From Pseudomonas mendocina (GTDB lineage: Bacteria > Pseudomonadota > Gammaproteobacteria > Pseudomonadales > Pseudomonadaceae), in assembly GCF_900636545.1 (NCBI RefSeq), contig NZ_LR134290.1:806001-870000 (forward strand): a stretch of 64,000 nt of DNA. Reading direction: 5' to 3'. The notes beneath the pieces are model-generated. The model was not told where the DNA came from. It made no database searches and saw only the letters and a list, made by a program, of their open reading frames with translations. Each line of letters opens with the position of its first letter. The stretch's first letter is position 1. A program made the position numbers and the translations under genes. Shown in pieces: positions 1 to 10,600 of the stretch.

Positions 1-188
1 CGAGACTGCTGTTCAGGCGTTGCGAGGTCGTCGATGGTCAGGCTGCCGTCAGTGTCTTCCAGTAACTCGATATAGGCGTTGAGCGGCATGCCGCTGCTGG
101 CGTCGGTGAGCGTCACGGATGCCATGGCCAGGCCCGTGGTCGACAGTCCGAGCAGAAGAGCGAGCAGGAAGGCGAAACGCTGCAGCAT
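1..188 (-). CDS. 7TMR-DISM sensor protein, N-terminal fragment
   Basis: Only the first 62 codons are inside the window; the gene runs off the left edge. The start ATG (186-188, minus strand) follows an AGGA-type ribosome binding site. The fragment has a Sec signal peptide (about 24 residues, leucine-rich core) and then the beginning of what looks like a 7TMR-DISM extracellular type 2 domain, recognisable by the sequence around 'YIELLED' and 'LTIDDL'. Such domains sit in front of seven membrane helices in diguanylate cyclases and hybrid histidine kinases, so the protein is probably a membrane sensor. The output domain is outside the window, so cyclase versus kinase cannot be decided here. It is divergent from ygiQ. 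Confidence 0.65.
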   Translation of the reverse strand, partial: MLQRFAFLLALLLGLSTTGLAMASVTLTDASSGMPLNAYIELLEDTDGSLTIDDLATPEQQS

Positions 189-427
189 AGGTGTCCTGGA
201 GTCGACTGGCCGAGTATTTGAGTATATGCACAGGATTGTTATCGGACGAAAACAAATATGGCGTATGGCTACCGCCGAAAAATGTCTGATTTTTCTATCC
301 TTTCGTACGCGCTGATGGGCGGACGAAGTGCTGGGCGAGAAGCGTCGACCCCGTTCGTGAGCTTGGTAGCATCGGCTTCCCCGAGGGCATTAAACCCAGT
401 GGAATAGTCTGGTTTGGTTAAATTTTG

Positions 428-436
428 TGCTATCAT
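428..436 (+). promoter_or_regulatory. Candidate extended -10 promoter of ygiQ
   Basis: TGC followed by TATCAT gives an extended -10 element 35 bases upstream of the ygiQ ATG. No good -35 hexamer is seen 15-18 bases upstream, which fits an extended -10 type. The ygiQ start itself lacks a clear Shine-Dalgarno sequence, being preceded by an A-rich run. Confidence 0.35.
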
Positions 437-471
437 CCGCGCCCCTCGTGATAGCCCATTGATCAAAAAAT

Positions 472-2769
472 ATGCAAGCCGCCAAGCCGCTGTTCGACTA
501 TCCCAAGTACTGGGCCGAGTGTTTCGGGCCTGCGCCCTTCCTGCCCATGAGCCGGGAAGAGATGGATCTGCTCGGCTGGGACAGCTGCGACATCATCATC
601 GTCACGGGCGATGCCTACGTCGATCATCCTTCGTTCGGCATGGCCATCATCGGCCGCCTGCTCGAGGCCCAGGGCTTCCGAGTGGGCATCATCGCCCAGC
701 CGGACTGGCGCTCTAAGGACGACTTCATGAAGCTCGGCGAGCCGAATCTGTTCTTCGGCGTGGCGGCGGGCAACATGGACTCGATGATCAACCGCTACAC
801 CGCGGACAAGAAGATCCGCTCCGACGACGCCTACACGCCGGGCGGCCTGGCGGGCAAGCGTCCGGATCGCGCCAGCCTGGTCTACAGCCAGCGCTGCAAG
901 GAGGCTTACAGCCATGTGCCGGTGGTGCTTGGCGGCATCGAGGCCTCGCTGCGCCGCATCGCACATTACGACTACTGGCAGGACAAGGTACGTCGCTCGA
1001 TCCTGATGGACGCCACCGCCGATATCCTGCTCTATGGCAACGCTGAGCGTGCGGTGGTGGAGATCGCCCAGCGCCTGTCGCGGGGTGAGCAGATCGAGGC
1101 CATCACCGATGTGCGCGGCACGGCCTTCATTCGCCGCGATACGCCGACTGGCTGGTTCGAGGTGGACTCCACCCGTATCGACCGCCCTGGTCGCGTCGAC
1201 AAGATCATCAACCCTTACGTCAATACGCAGGACACCGAAGCCTGTGCCATCGAACAGGCCAAGGGCGAGGTCGAAGACCCGAACGAAGCCAAGGTGGTGC
1301 AGATTCTCGAAAGCCCGCGCATGACCCGCGACAAGACGGTGATCCGCCTGCCGTCTTTCGAGAAGGTGCGCAACGACCCGGTGCTCTACGCCCACGCCAA
1401 CCGCGTGCTGCACCTGGAAACCAACCCGGGCAACGCCCGCGCGCTGGTGCAGAAGCATGGCGAAGTGGACGTGTGGTTCAACCCGCCCCCCATCCCCATG
1501 ACCACCGAGGAAATGGACTACGTGTTCGGCATGCCCTACGCACGCGTGCCGCACCCGGCCTATGGCAAGGAGAAGATTCCGGCCTACGAGATGATCCGTT
1601 TCTCGGTGAACATCATGCGCGGCTGCTTCGGCGGCTGCACCTTCTGCTCGATCACCGAACACGAGGGGCGGATCATCCAGAACCGCTCTCACGAGTCGAT
1701 CATCCGTGAGATCGAGGAGATGCGCGACAAGGTGCCGGGCTTCACTGGCGTGGTCTCCGACCTTGGCGGGCCGACCGCCAACATGTACCGCATCGCCTGC
1801 AAGGACCCGGAGATCGAGCGTCACTGCCGCAAGCCGTCCTGCGTATTCCCGGGCATCTGCGAGAACCTCAACACCGACCACTCGTCGTTGATCGAGCTGT
1901 ACCGCAAGGCGCGTGCACTGCCGGGGGTGAAGAAGATTCTGATCGCTTCTGGCCTGCGCTACGACCTGGCCGTCGAGTCACCGGAGTACGTCAAGGAGCT
2001 GGTCACCCACCATGTCGGCGGCTACCTGAAGATCGCTCCGGAGCACACCGAGCGTGGCCCGCTGGACAAGATGATGAAGCCGGGTATCGGCAGCTACGAC
2101 CGCTTCAAGCAGATGTTCGAGAAGTTCTCGAAAGAGGCGGGCAAGGAGCAGTACCTGATCCCGTACTTCATCGCCGCGCACCCCGGCACCACCGACGAGG
2201 ACATGATGAACCTCGCGCTGTGGCTCAAGCGCAACGGTTTCCGTGCCGACCAGGTGCAGGCTTTCTACCCGTCGCCGATGGCCACGGCGACCGCCATGTA
2301 TCACTCGGGCAAGAACCCGCTGCGCAAGGTCACCTACAAGAGCGACGGCGTGGAGATCGTCAAGAGCGAGCAGCAGCGTCGCCTGCATAAGGCCTTCCTG
2401 CGTTACCACGACCCGAAAGGCTGGCCGCTGCTGCGTGAAGCACTGGAGCGCATGGGCCGTGCCGACCTGATCGGTAACGGCAAGCACCATCTGATCCCGA
2501 CCTACCAGCCCAAGACCGACGAGTACCAGAGTGCGCGGCGCAAGAACTCCACGCCGGCGGGCAGCAAGAAGGTGGGCGGGGCCGCCGGCGGCAAGATCCT
2601 CACCCAGCACACCGGCTTGCCGCCTCGCGCCAGCGATGGTAGCAAACCCTGGGATAAGCGCGAGCAGGCCAAGGCGGCGGCCGAGGCACGTAATCAGCAG
2701 GCTGCGCGTGAGCGCGCTGGCGCTGGCAAAGGCAAGAAGCCTGGGAAGAAACCCGCAGTACCGCGCTGA
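472..2769 (+). CDS. ygiQ: YgiQ family radical SAM protein
   Basis: A 765-residue protein of the YgiQ family (UPF0313). The N-terminal half holds a conserved region starting near '[10 protein letters not shown]'. The radical SAM core carries the Cys-x3-Cys-x2-Cys cluster at residues 385, 389 and 392 (within 'GCFGGCTFC'), which binds a 4Fe-4S cluster and S-adenosylmethionine. A C-terminal DUF3362-type region follows, then a Lys/Ala/Gly-rich low-complexity tail over about the last 60 residues. The length agrees with the family. The precise substrate of YgiQ proteins is not established, so no reaction is assigned. The gene is monocistronic, with a strong hairpin terminator immediately downstream. 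Confidence 0.93.
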   Translation: MQAAKPLFDYPKYWAECFGPAPFLPMSREEMDLLGWDSCDIIIVTGDAYVDHPSFGMAIIGRLLEAQGFRVGIIAQPDWRSKDDFMKLGEPNLFFGVAAGNMDSMINRYTADKKIRSDDAYTPGGLAGKRPDRASLVYSQRCKEAYSHVPVVLGGIEASLRRIAHYDYWQDKVRRSILMDATADILLYGNAERAVVEIAQRLSRGEQIEAITDVRGTAFIRRDTPTGWFEVDSTRIDRPGRVDKIINPYVNTQDTEACAIEQAKGEVEDPNEAKVVQILESPRMTRDKTVIRLPSFEKVRNDPVLYAHANRVLHLETNPGNARALVQKHGEVDVWFNPPPIPMTTEEMDYVFGMPYARVPHPAYGKEKIPAYEMIRFSVNIMRGCFGGCTFCSITEHEGRIIQNRSHESIIREIEEMRDKVPGFTGVVSDLGGPTANMYRIACKDPEIERHCRKPSCVFPGICENLNTDHSSLIELYRKARALPGVKKILIASGLRYDLAVESPEYVKELVTHHVGGYLKIAPEHTERGPLDKMMKPGIGSYDRFKQMFEKFSKEAGKEQYLIPYFIAAHPGTTDEDMMNLALWLKRNGFRADQVQAFYPSPMATATAMYHSGKNPLRKVTYKSDGVEIVKSEQQRRLHKAFLRYHDPKGWPLLREALERMGRADLIGNGKHHLIPTYQPKTDEYQSARRKNSTPAGSKKVGGAAGGKILTQHTGLPPRASDGSKPWDKREQAKAAAEARNQQAARERAGAGKGKKPGKKPAVPR

Positions 2770-2786
2770 ATCATCAGCAGCACTCA

Positions 2787-2817
2787 CGAAAACGCCAGCA
2801 CTGTGCTGGCGTTTTCG
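2787..2817 (+). terminator. Rho-independent terminator after ygiQ
   Basis: A perfect 14-bp stem (cgaaaacgccagca paired with its complement) with a 3-base loop begins 18 bases after the ygiQ stop. The stem ends in a T-rich stretch on the plus strand and has an A-rich start, so it could also work for the minus-strand methyltransferase gene. Confidence 0.85.
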
Positions 2818-2846
2818 TTTCAGAAACCCTCGTCAGCGCCTTGTAG

Positions 2847-2864
2847 GGTGGGCTTCAGCCCACC
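2847..2864. repeat. Short intergenic palindrome (GGTGGGCT type)
   Basis: Eight-base arms GGTGGGCT/AGCCCACC with a two-base loop lie between the convergent ygiQ and methyltransferase genes. This short palindrome is common between Pseudomonas genes and belongs to the broad REP-like class. Confidence 0.5.
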
Positions 2865-2889
2865 ATCGTCGTCGAGACCTGCGGCTGGC

Positions 2890-3618
2890 TCAGTCAGCGC
2901 TGAAACGGCAGGTCAGGTAACGGTTGCTAGGGCCGTAGCGCAGTATCGAGCCCAGGCGCCTGAACAGATAAAACGGGTGGCTGCGGTAATACGCCAGCAC
3001 GGCATTGCCGACGCCTTCCGAGCGGTGCTGGCGGGCCTCTTTTTTCTTTGGTTTCTTGAACAGCCCGGAAAATTCCCAGCGCTGGATCTGCTCGAAGCGC
3101 TCGTGCGCGCGCAAGCCATGACGGCGGAACAGGCGCGCGAAGCTCGCTGGGCTGAAGTCATGGAGGTGATGCGGGTTACCGTCGAGCGTGGGAGTGGTCG
3201 GCACCGAGGCAATGATGCGTCCGTTCTGGGCCAGCAGCCTTGCGAGGTTTTCCACCAGACGCACCGGGTCCGGTAGGTGCTCGATGGTCTCCAGGCTGAC
3301 GATACTGTCGAAGCCTGCGCTGTCGGCGAAGGTTTCGGCATTCGCGCACAGGTAGCGCAGGTTCGGCCGTCGGTAATGCGCCTGGGCATAGGCAATGGCT
3401 TCGGGGTCGATATCGATGCCGGTGATCTGCTTGTCCGGATGTCGTTCGGCCAGTAGCGCACTGCCGTAGCCACAACCGCACGCCATGTCGAGTACACGTG
3501 AGCCAGCCAGCGAGCGGCTGGCGAATTCGTAGCGCTGCATGTGCAGATCGAGGGTGGCCTGATCGGCAGCCAGGCGTTCATCCATCTTCAGCGGATAGAT
3601 GCGTTCGAGGGTATGCAT
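2890..3618 (-). CDS. Class I SAM-dependent methyltransferase
   Basis: A 242-residue protein with a Rossmann-type methyltransferase core. Motif I 'VLDMACGCGYGS' is near residue 42, an acidic residue at the end of strand 2 appears in 'ITGIDIDPEA', and the post-motif region 'FDSIVSLETIEHL' resembles UbiG/COQ5-like enzymes. A basic C-terminal segment with a Lys-rich patch (KKPKKKEAR) follows. The substrate is unknown; this fold methylates small molecules, lipids or sugars, and no neighbour suggests which. It faces ygiQ convergently and is divergent from the beta-helix/cytochrome pair. The start gives the usual N-terminal length ahead of motif I. Confidence 0.82.
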   Translation of the reverse strand: MHTLERIYPLKMDERLAADQATLDLHMQRYEFASRSLAGSRVLDMACGCGYGSALLAERHPDKQITGIDIDPEAIAYAQAHYRRPNLRYLCANAETFADSAGFDSIVSLETIEHLPDPVRLVENLARLLAQNGRIIASVPTTPTLDGNPHHLHDFSPASFARLFRRHGLRAHERFEQIQRWEFSGLFKKPKKKEARQHRSEGVGNAVLAYYRSHPFYLFRRLGSILRYGPSNRYLTCRFSAD

Positions 3619-3736
3619 GGCGGCCTGTCCTTGGGCGGCGAAGGGGGATGTACAACGGCGCTAGTCTGTTGCTTCGCGGTTGGCGCCGCAAGTATTCCAC
3701 CGGTTTCATCGTGCAGCTTGCGATGAGCGAAAGCTC

Positions 3737-3770
3737 TTGGGTTGATCTTTAATTGGTACTATAGTGCCAA
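3737..3770 (+). promoter_or_regulatory. Promoter with overlapping palindrome for the beta-helix/cytochrome pair
   Basis: A -35-like TTGGGT (3737-3742) and a -10 TATAGT (3760-3765) are separated by exactly 17 bases, 30 bases upstream of the lipoprotein ATG at 3796. An 18-base near-perfect palindrome, TTGGTACTATAGTGCCAA (3753-3770, one mismatched pair), is centred on the -10 element. This position fits an operator at which a repressor would block RNA polymerase. No regulator gene is adjacent. Confidence 0.5.
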
Positions 3771-3795
3771 AAATAAAATCCAACCGGAGTCCGCC

Positions 3796-5043
3796 ATGCG
3801 TGTTGCTGCTCTTTCTCTTCTAGCGGTGTCCCTGTTGCTGGTGGCGTGTGGCGAGAGCGAGGCTCCGCCGGTCGCCAATCTGGATTTCCAGAAGCAGTTG
3901 CAGATGCAACTGATCAAAGCCAAGCCTGGCGAGGTGATCGAGATACCTGCTGGTACCTGGCAGCTCGACCGCAGCCTCAGCCTCAAGGTGAGTGGTGTGA
4001 CTCTCAAGGGCGCTGGTATGGACCAGACCACTCTCAGCTTCAAGGGGCAGAAGTCCGGCGCCGAGGGACTGCTGGTGAATGCTTCAGACTTCACCATCGA
4101 GGATCTGGCGCTGGAAGACACCAAGGGCGATGCGCTCAAGGTGGTAGGCGGTCAGAACATCATCATCCGCCGCGTGCGCACCGAGTGGACCAATGGCCCG
4201 GCTACTGAGAATGGTGCTTATGGCATCTACCCGGTGCAGACCGAGAACGTGCTGATCGACGGCGTAGTGGCCATCGGCGCTTCTGACGCGGGCATCTATG
4301 TGGGTCAGTCGCGCAACGTGGTGGTGCGCAACAGCCGTGCCGAGCGCAACGTCGCGGGTATCGAAATCGAGAACACCATTGGTGCCGATGTTCACGACAA
4401 CGTCGCTACCGGCAACACGGGAGGCATCCTGGTCTTCAACATGCCCAACCTGCCGCAGCCGGGGCACACCACGCGGGTCTATCGCAATAAGGTCGAAGGC
4501 AACAACCACAAGAACTTCGGTCATAAAGGCACGCCAGTGGCCAGTGTGCCGGCCGGTTCCGGAGTGCTGGTCAACTCCAACGACAAGGTGGAAATCTTCG
4601 ACAACGATATCGGCGACCACCGCACCGCCAATGTCATCGTCAGCAGCTACTTCAGCACCGGTTATACCGACCTCTCCACTGCCGAGGACTTTGACCCCTA
4701 TCCAGAAGCCATCCATATCCATGGCAACCGTTTCGGGCCGGCGGGCGACAGCCCTGACAACCTTGAGCTCAAGGCTCTCAAGCTGACCCAATTCGGCCTC
4801 AATGGACGCCTGCCCGATATTCTCTGGGATGGCTACGTCAATCCTGACAAGCTGGTGGACGGCAAGCTGCCGTCCGAGCTGGCGATCTGCATCGACAATG
4901 GTGACGCCGGTATTGTCAACGTCGATGGCCCGGGCGGTTACAAGAACATCAGCACCGAGATCGAGCCACATCGCTGCGAGCTGCCCCGTCTGCCCGCCGT
5001 CGAACTGCGCGCCGCGTTGGCAGAGAAAGGCGAGGGCGCATGA
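3796..5043 (+). CDS. Parallel beta-helix lipoprotein paired with a diheme cytochrome
   Basis: A 415-residue lipoprotein. The start at 3796 is chosen because it directly begins a lipoprotein signal (MRVAAL..., lipobox ending LLVAC) behind a CGGAG ribosome binding site. The body is a right-handed parallel beta-helix with repeated Asn/Gly/Val-rich rungs (for example 'NVLIDGVVAIGASDAGIYVG', 'NVVVRNSRAERN'), as in pectate-lyase-like and NosD-like folds. It overlaps the next gene by 4 bases (ATGA), so the two are translationally coupled. Families of this kind are known to occur in tandem with the SO2930/HNE_0200 type cytochrome that follows, but the shared function is unknown. It likely acts at the periplasmic face of the envelope. 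Confidence 0.8.
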   Translation: MRVAALSLLAVSLLLVACGESEAPPVANLDFQKQLQMQLIKAKPGEVIEIPAGTWQLDRSLSLKVSGVTLKGAGMDQTTLSFKGQKSGAEGLLVNASDFTIEDLALEDTKGDALKVVGGQNIIIRRVRTEWTNGPATENGAYGIYPVQTENVLIDGVVAIGASDAGIYVGQSRNVVVRNSRAERNVAGIEIENTIGADVHDNVATGNTGGILVFNMPNLPQPGHTTRVYRNKVEGNNHKNFGHKGTPVASVPAGSGVLVNSNDKVEIFDNDIGDHRTANVIVSSYFSTGYTDLSTAEDFDPYPEAIHIHGNRFGPAGDSPDNLELKALKLTQFGLNGRLPDILWDGYVNPDKLVDGKLPSELAICIDNGDAGIVNVDGPGGYKNISTEIEPHRCELPRLPAVELRAALAEKGEGA

Positions 5044-6149
5044 ACAACGGCTGGATATTGCTGATTGCCGTGCTGCTCGCTGCTTGTAAGCCGCCGCCGC
5101 ATTCGCCTTTGTACATGCCCAGCGGTGACCACTACCCGGAAAAACTCAGTAGCTGGGCCGTGCTGCAACAGCGCGATGGCCAACTGCAGCCAGCCAACGG
5201 TGTGTTGCCCTATGACCTCAATACGCCGCTGTTCACCGACTATGCGCACAAGCTTCGTACCATCTGGATGCCGCAGGGAAGCAGTGCGCAGTACGGCGAG
5301 GCGCGCTTCGATTATCCGGTGGGCACGGTACTGAGCAAGACCTTCTATTACCCGCGCGACGCTCAAGGACGCTTGCTGCGCAACGAGCAGCGCGACACGG
5401 AAGTGGTAGAGCTTGAACGGGTGAGGCTGATCGAGACGCGTATCCTGCTGCGTCAGGAGCAGGGCTGGGTGGCCTTGCCCTATGTTTGGGACGATGCCCA
5501 GCGTGAGGCGACCCTGGAATGGGCCGGTGCCAGCTTCGACCTGGCGTTGCACGATGAGCGCGGCGAGGTACTGGCGGTCGACTATCAGGTGCCGGACGCC
5601 AACCAGTGCGCGGGTTGTCATGAGGAGCAGGCGGGCAAGGGTGTGCAGCCGCTGGGGCCTAAGGTGCGGCATCTGAACAAGGATTTCAGCTATGCCGATG
5701 GCTTGGCCAATCAGTTGCGGCGCTGGCAGTCGGTAGGTTTTCTGCAGGGCGTCCCGACCGCAGTGGAGGCTCTTTCACGCAACGCGCGATGGGGGGCGCC
5801 GCGTGAGACAGAGGGGCTGCAAGCGCAGGCGCGCAGCTATCTGGATGCCAATTGCTCGCACTGCCATAACCCTGAAGGCCCGGGGCGTACCTCGGGCCTG
5901 TATCTCGACCCAGCCACACCGCTGAGCATCGCCTTTGGGCTGTGCAAGCAACCGGTGGCGGCTGGCAAGGGCTCGGGCGATCGCCTGGTGGACATTCATC
6001 CCGGTGCACCGGAGAAATCGGTGCTGAGCTTTCGTCTGCACAGCACCGACCCCAGCGTCATGATGCCCGAGCTGGGTCGCTCCACCTCCCACCGCGAAGG
6101 GCTGGAGGTGATCGACCGTTGGATTGCCAGCCTCGATGGCGGGTGCTGA
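5040..6149 (+). CDS. SO2930-family diheme c-type cytochrome lipoprotein
   Basis: A 369-residue lipoprotein (lipobox LLAAC within the first 16 residues) with two c-type heme motifs: CAGCH at residues 190-194 and CSHCH at 272-276. The N-terminal region ('LNTPLFTDYAHK', 'YPVGTVLSKTF') is the conserved part of the family recalled as SO2930 or HNE_0200. It is coupled to the beta-helix gene upstream by an ATGA overlap. It should be exported, lipidated and given heme by the cytochrome c maturation system, and so would carry electrons in the periplasm. Donor and acceptor are not known. The stop lies four bases before the convergent TolC-like gene. Confidence 0.83.
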   Translation: MNNGWILLIAVLLAACKPPPHSPLYMPSGDHYPEKLSSWAVLQQRDGQLQPANGVLPYDLNTPLFTDYAHKLRTIWMPQGSSAQYGEARFDYPVGTVLSKTFYYPRDAQGRLLRNEQRDTEVVELERVRLIETRILLRQEQGWVALPYVWDDAQREATLEWAGASFDLALHDERGEVLAVDYQVPDANQCAGCHEEQAGKGVQPLGPKVRHLNKDFSYADGLANQLRRWQSVGFLQGVPTAVEALSRNARWGAPRETEGLQAQARSYLDANCSHCHNPEGPGRTSGLYLDPATPLSIAFGLCKQPVAAGKGSGDRLVDIHPGAPEKSVLSFRLHSTDPSVMMPELGRSTSHREGLEVIDRWIASLDGGC

Positions 6150-6153
6150 CAGG

Positions 6154-7638
6154 CTAGAGTTGACCTGCCTGCCACTGCGCCTCACGGCTGGAGAGCGCGG
6201 CGGCGATATCCGCAACGCTGTCGGACGCGACGCTCTCCGGCAGCGGGTCGAGGCCGACGCTGGCGAATAGCTGGCCATAGCTGTTACGCAACTCGGCGTA
6301 GGCCAGGTCGCGGCGCAGATCCGCCTGCAGCGTATTCAGCTCGCCCTGGATCAACTCCAGTTCGCCAATGCCCTGTGCCTGGTAGCGATTACGCAATTGC
6401 TCGACGATCTGCCCATCCAGTCCGGCCAGTTGTTGACTGGTCTGGAACTGGCGCTGGGCCTCGCGGAAGTTGGCGTTGGCGACGTGCAGTTGGGCGAGGA
6501 TGGCCATCGACATGGCCTGGCGCCGCGCATCGACGACCTCCTGGCCAGCCTTGGCGACGTCTATGGCGGCGGGAGCGGAGAGTACGTTGAACAGGTTCCA
6601 GGTCACCTTCACGCCATAGTCGGCCCAGCTCTGGTTCACCAGGAAGGAGTTGCTGTCGTAGTGACCGCCGGCAGAAAACTCCAGGCCCGGTAGCAGGCGC
6701 AGCATGGCCTTGCGGGTTTCGGCTGCGCTGATACGCGCCTGATAGTCCTGTTCGCGTAACTCCGGGCGGCTGGCCAGGGCTTCCTGTTCCAGCGTATCGA
6801 GGGCTACCTTCAGTTCCGGAATTTGATAGCCGTCGTCGGGTGCCAACTCAACCTGGGTGCCTAGCGGCAGGTTGATCAGGGTGGCCAGCTCGGTCTTGGC
6901 CAGCGACAGGGCGCGGCGCTGCTCTTCGAGCTGGCGGGTCGCCTCGATCAGGGCGCGCTGGTATCCCAAGGCCTGAATGGGATCGCCGATGCGCTGTTCG
7001 CTGAGGCGCTGGCTATTGTCACGGGCCTGCCCGACGCGGGCCATCAGGTTGTCGATCTGGGTCAGCAGGCGGTCGGCCGCCACCGCACGCCAGTAGGCCG
7101 AGCGTACATCCTGGATGATGGTATGGACGACCTTGCGGCGGCGTTCCTGCACGATGAGGCGTTGGTCGCCCTGCTGCTTGGCGCTGACGTAGCTGACACC
7201 GAAGTCCAGTACGTTCCACACCATGGTCAGGTCGGCCACGCCACGGTCGCGATCCTGCGAGGTGGAAGGTTCCAGCGACTGTGTGCCGGTATTGACGCTC
7301 TGGCTGCTGGAAGCGCTGACGTTGTTGCGCCCGGCATAGCCGGCGGACAGCGCCATACGCGGCAGCATGTCGAAGGTGGCCAGGTCGACCTGACGCTGAG
7401 CCATGGCTTCTTCCATGACCTTCAGGCGCGCCTCGAGGTTGTACTTCACTGCGCGAGCCATGGCTTCGTGCAAGGTCAGTGGGCCGCTGAGCGGTTCCTG
7501 ATCCTTGAACATGGTCGCCAGATCCTGCTGCGCGCGTTGCTCGCTGACGCTGCGGTCGATGGGTTGGCTGGTCACGGCACAACCGGTAACTGCCAGCGCC
7601 AACAAGCTGATGCTGAAAAACTTCGTTGCTCTGCTCAT
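6154..7638 (-). CDS. TolC-family outer membrane efflux protein
   Basis: About 494 residues from the start at 7638, which begins a lipoprotein-like signal (MSRATKFF... ending LAVTGC). An alternative ATG at 7702-7704 overlaps the stop of the giant gene upstream and would add 22 residues; translational coupling there is possible, but the signal peptide favours 7638. The body shows the two TolC-type repeats with long coiled-coil helices ('LEARLKVMEEAMAQRQVDLA', 'SRPELREQDYQARISAAETRKA'). TolC trimers form the outer membrane and periplasmic tunnel of type I secretion and efflux systems. Its position directly downstream of the giant gene and in line with three adaptors suggests it is the outer membrane exit of that locus. 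Confidence 0.85.
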   Translation of the reverse strand: MSRATKFFSISLLALAVTGCAVTSQPIDRSVSEQRAQQDLATMFKDQEPLSGPLTLHEAMARAVKYNLEARLKVMEEAMAQRQVDLATFDMLPRMALSAGYAGRNNVSASSSQSVNTGTQSLEPSTSQDRDRGVADLTMVWNVLDFGVSYVSAKQQGDQRLIVQERRRKVVHTIIQDVRSAYWRAVAADRLLTQIDNLMARVGQARDNSQRLSEQRIGDPIQALGYQRALIEATRQLEEQRRALSLAKTELATLINLPLGTQVELAPDDGYQIPELKVALDTLEQEALASRPELREQDYQARISAAETRKAMLRLLPGLEFSAGGHYDSNSFLVNQSWADYGVKVTWNLFNVLSAPAAIDVAKAGQEVVDARRQAMSMAILAQLHVANANFREAQRQFQTSQQLAGLDGQIVEQLRNRYQAQGIGELELIQGELNTLQADLRRDLAYAELRNSYGQLFASVGLDPLPESVASDSVADIAAALSSREAQWQAGQL

Positions 7639-7696
7639 CCTTGGGCCGCCCCCTGGTACGGCACTTTTTCTATTTTTTGTCTGTTGTGTGTGTCGA

Positions 7697-10600
7697 TTAC
7701 GCATTTGGAGCCTGCAAGGAAATCTGTCCGAATGCCCAAGCCAGATCTCTGATCTGGCGCTGTTCGCTTTCCCCTATCTCGTGCAGTTGCTGACCCAGCG
7801 TCGGGGCTCCGAGAATTTCTCCCCCGCCCACGCCATTGCTGGGCGAGCCTCCCCAGCGCAACTGGATTTCACCCGATTCCAGTGGGACCTCCTTGCTGAA
7901 CATGCTGGAGAAACTGCTGGTGCCGAACACCCCGCCATCACCGCCGCCAAAGCCGAGGAAGCCAATGCCGCTGCCATTGCCAGCACCGCTGTCGCTGCTG
8001 GCGAAGACTTGGGCGATGTAGCTGGGCGCCAGCGCGCCGTTGTTCATGAATATGTTGCCCACCGGGGGTATGCCGCCGCCGAGAGTCGGTTGCTCGAACA
8101 GTGGTGGCGGGAACAGGGGTGAGGTGGTGCTGGAGGGTGGTGCGCTAGGCACATTGGGTTGGGACGCTGCACTCGGTGTGGTGGGGGCGTTGGGCGTTGG
8201 GTTGGCGAGGAACTCGGGGTCACCTGCGGTCTGGTTCTGAGTATAAGGTTGACCAACCAGGCCACCGATCAGAACGTTACCCGCCGAATCGCTGATACCG
8301 GTTCCGCTGCTGTTGAGCGCCAGGGCCAGGCTGCCGCTTCCGACAACATTGCTAATGGTGATTTGGTAGGTTCGTGCATCGATCTGCACGAGGCTGCTGA
8401 GAGTTCCTTGGGCGTTGCCTGTACTGACCAAACTGAAGTCCGACAAGTCGACACCGCTTACGTCCTCGCTGAAGGTCAGGGTGTAGCGTACGTTGCCTGC
8501 GCTGCTGGCTGCTTGATCCAGGGCCAGGGCCGCAGTGGGCGCGGTGGTGTCGATGCGTACGCCTGAGGTATCGCCGACGTTGTTCAGGGTCAGGTTCATG
8601 GCATTGCCAGTTGCATCGCGCAGGTTGCCGCCATTGCTCTGCAGGCCCGTCACGGTGATGCCATCTGCATCGTTCAGACCAGGTTGCACGCTGTATTGGA
8701 AGACCAGGGTCGTGGTACCAGAGCCTGCTATGTAGTTGGCGAAGACCGTAGTACCGCCGATATCCAGTGCCAGCCTTGGCGTGCCGTTGACCAGAACGGC
8801 TTCGCTGGCGTTGACCACGAAGGTCAGGGTATCGCCAGCGTTGTACTGCACACTAACGGGTACGCTGACACTGCCAATGACCGGAACCACCGTATCTACG
8901 GCGTAATTGCCTGACAGGGTGCCGCCAATACCGGTATTGCCTGCTGCGTCCTGCACCCCAGCGTTGTTCAGGGTGATCAGGTTGCTGCTCGCAGTGACGT
9001 TGGCTGCTGGAGTCAGTATAGCGGTCCAGGTGATGCCGCCATCGTTGCTGCTGAGCCCGCTGAGGGTGCCATTGCTTGCGCTGAGGTCAGCCAGGCTCAG
9101 ACCTGTCACGGCTTCGTTGAAGGTGATGGTTACAGTCGCCGTCTCACCGGCAGCCAGAGCGGCGTCGCTCAACTGGATGGTTGCGGTCGGGCGCTGGGTG
9201 TCGATGGTGTAGTTGTTCGAATTGGTGCTGCCGCTACCGATGTTGCCTGCGGCATCCTGCACGCCGGCATTGTTCAGCGTGATCACGTTGCTGCTGTCGG
9301 CAATGTTGCCGCTAGGCGTCAGGATTGCTGTGTAGGTGATGTTGTCCGTTGTGCTCAGATTGCTCAGAGTGCCGTTGGCCACGCTGAAGTCGGCCAGGTT
9401 CAGGCCCGTCACGGCTTCGTTGAAGGTGATGGTCACGGCGGTAGTTTCACCAACTGCCAGCGCGGTGTCGTTCACCACGATGGTCGCGGTCGGCCGTTGG
9501 GTGTCGATAGTGTAGTTGTTCGAGGTGGTGATGCCGGTGCCGGTATTGCCGGCGGCATCGGCGTAGCCGGTATTGTCCAGGGTGATGAGGTTGGTGGCAT
9601 CGGTGACGTTGGCATCAGGTGTCAGGGTCGCCGTCCAGGTCAAGCCACCATCGCTGCTGCTGAGGTTGCTCAGCATGCCGTTGGCCACGCTGAAGTCCGT
9701 GGTGGTCAGCCCGCTCACAGCTTCACTGAAGGTGATGGTGACGGTGGTGCTTTGGCCAGCTTTCAGCTCCGTATCGGTAACAAGCACGGATGTGGCCGTT
9801 GGGCGCTGAGTATCGATGGCGTAGTTATTGGAGTCGGTGGTGCCGACGCCAGTGTTGCCTGCCTGATCTTGCACACCGCTGTTGTTCAGAGTGATCAGGT
9901 TGGTGGCGTCAGAGGTATCGGCGTTCGGCGTTAGAGTCGCTGTCCAGGTGATGTTGTCCGAGGTGCTTAGGTTGCTCAGGACGCCGTTGGCTACTGCGAA
10001 ATTAGCGAGAGCCAGGCCGGATACGGCTTCATTGAAGGTAATGGTAACCGTCGTCGTCTTGCCGGCTGCCAGTATCGTGTCGTTCACTACGATAGTCGCG
10101 GTTGGGCGTTGAGTATCGACTGAGTAGTTATTGGAGTCAGTGGGGGTGCTGCCAGTATTGCCTGCCGTGTCTGTGTAGCCAGTGTTAGCCAGAGTGATCT
10201 GGTTGGTAGGGGAGGCAACATCGGCACTTGGAGTCAGTGTAGCGGTCCAGGTTACGCCACCATCATTCGAGCTCAGGTTGCTTAGGGCACCGTTCGCAAC
10301 AGTGAAGTCGGCGATGGTCAGTCCAGTCACGGCCTCACTGAAGGTGATAGTCACTGTCGTGCTATCGCCAATGGATAGAGATGTGTTGCCCACCGCTATG
10401 CTCGCTGTTGGGCGCTGGCTGTCGATGGCGTAGTTGTTGGAATCGGTGGTGCCGGTGCCGGTGTTGCCGGCGGCATCGGTGTAGCCGGTGTTGTCCAGGG
10501 TGACTAGGTTGGTCGGGTCGGTAACGTTGGCGCTGGGCGTCAGGGTCGCCGTCCAGGTGATGCCGCCGTCAGCGGAGCTGAGCCCGCTCAGGCTGCCGTT

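Noticed and set aside
463..1881. A 472-codon minus-strand frame over ygiQ
   Set aside because: ygiQ is an unmistakable family member in the opposite strand; the antisense frame is His/Val/Ala-rich and lacks recognisable motifs.
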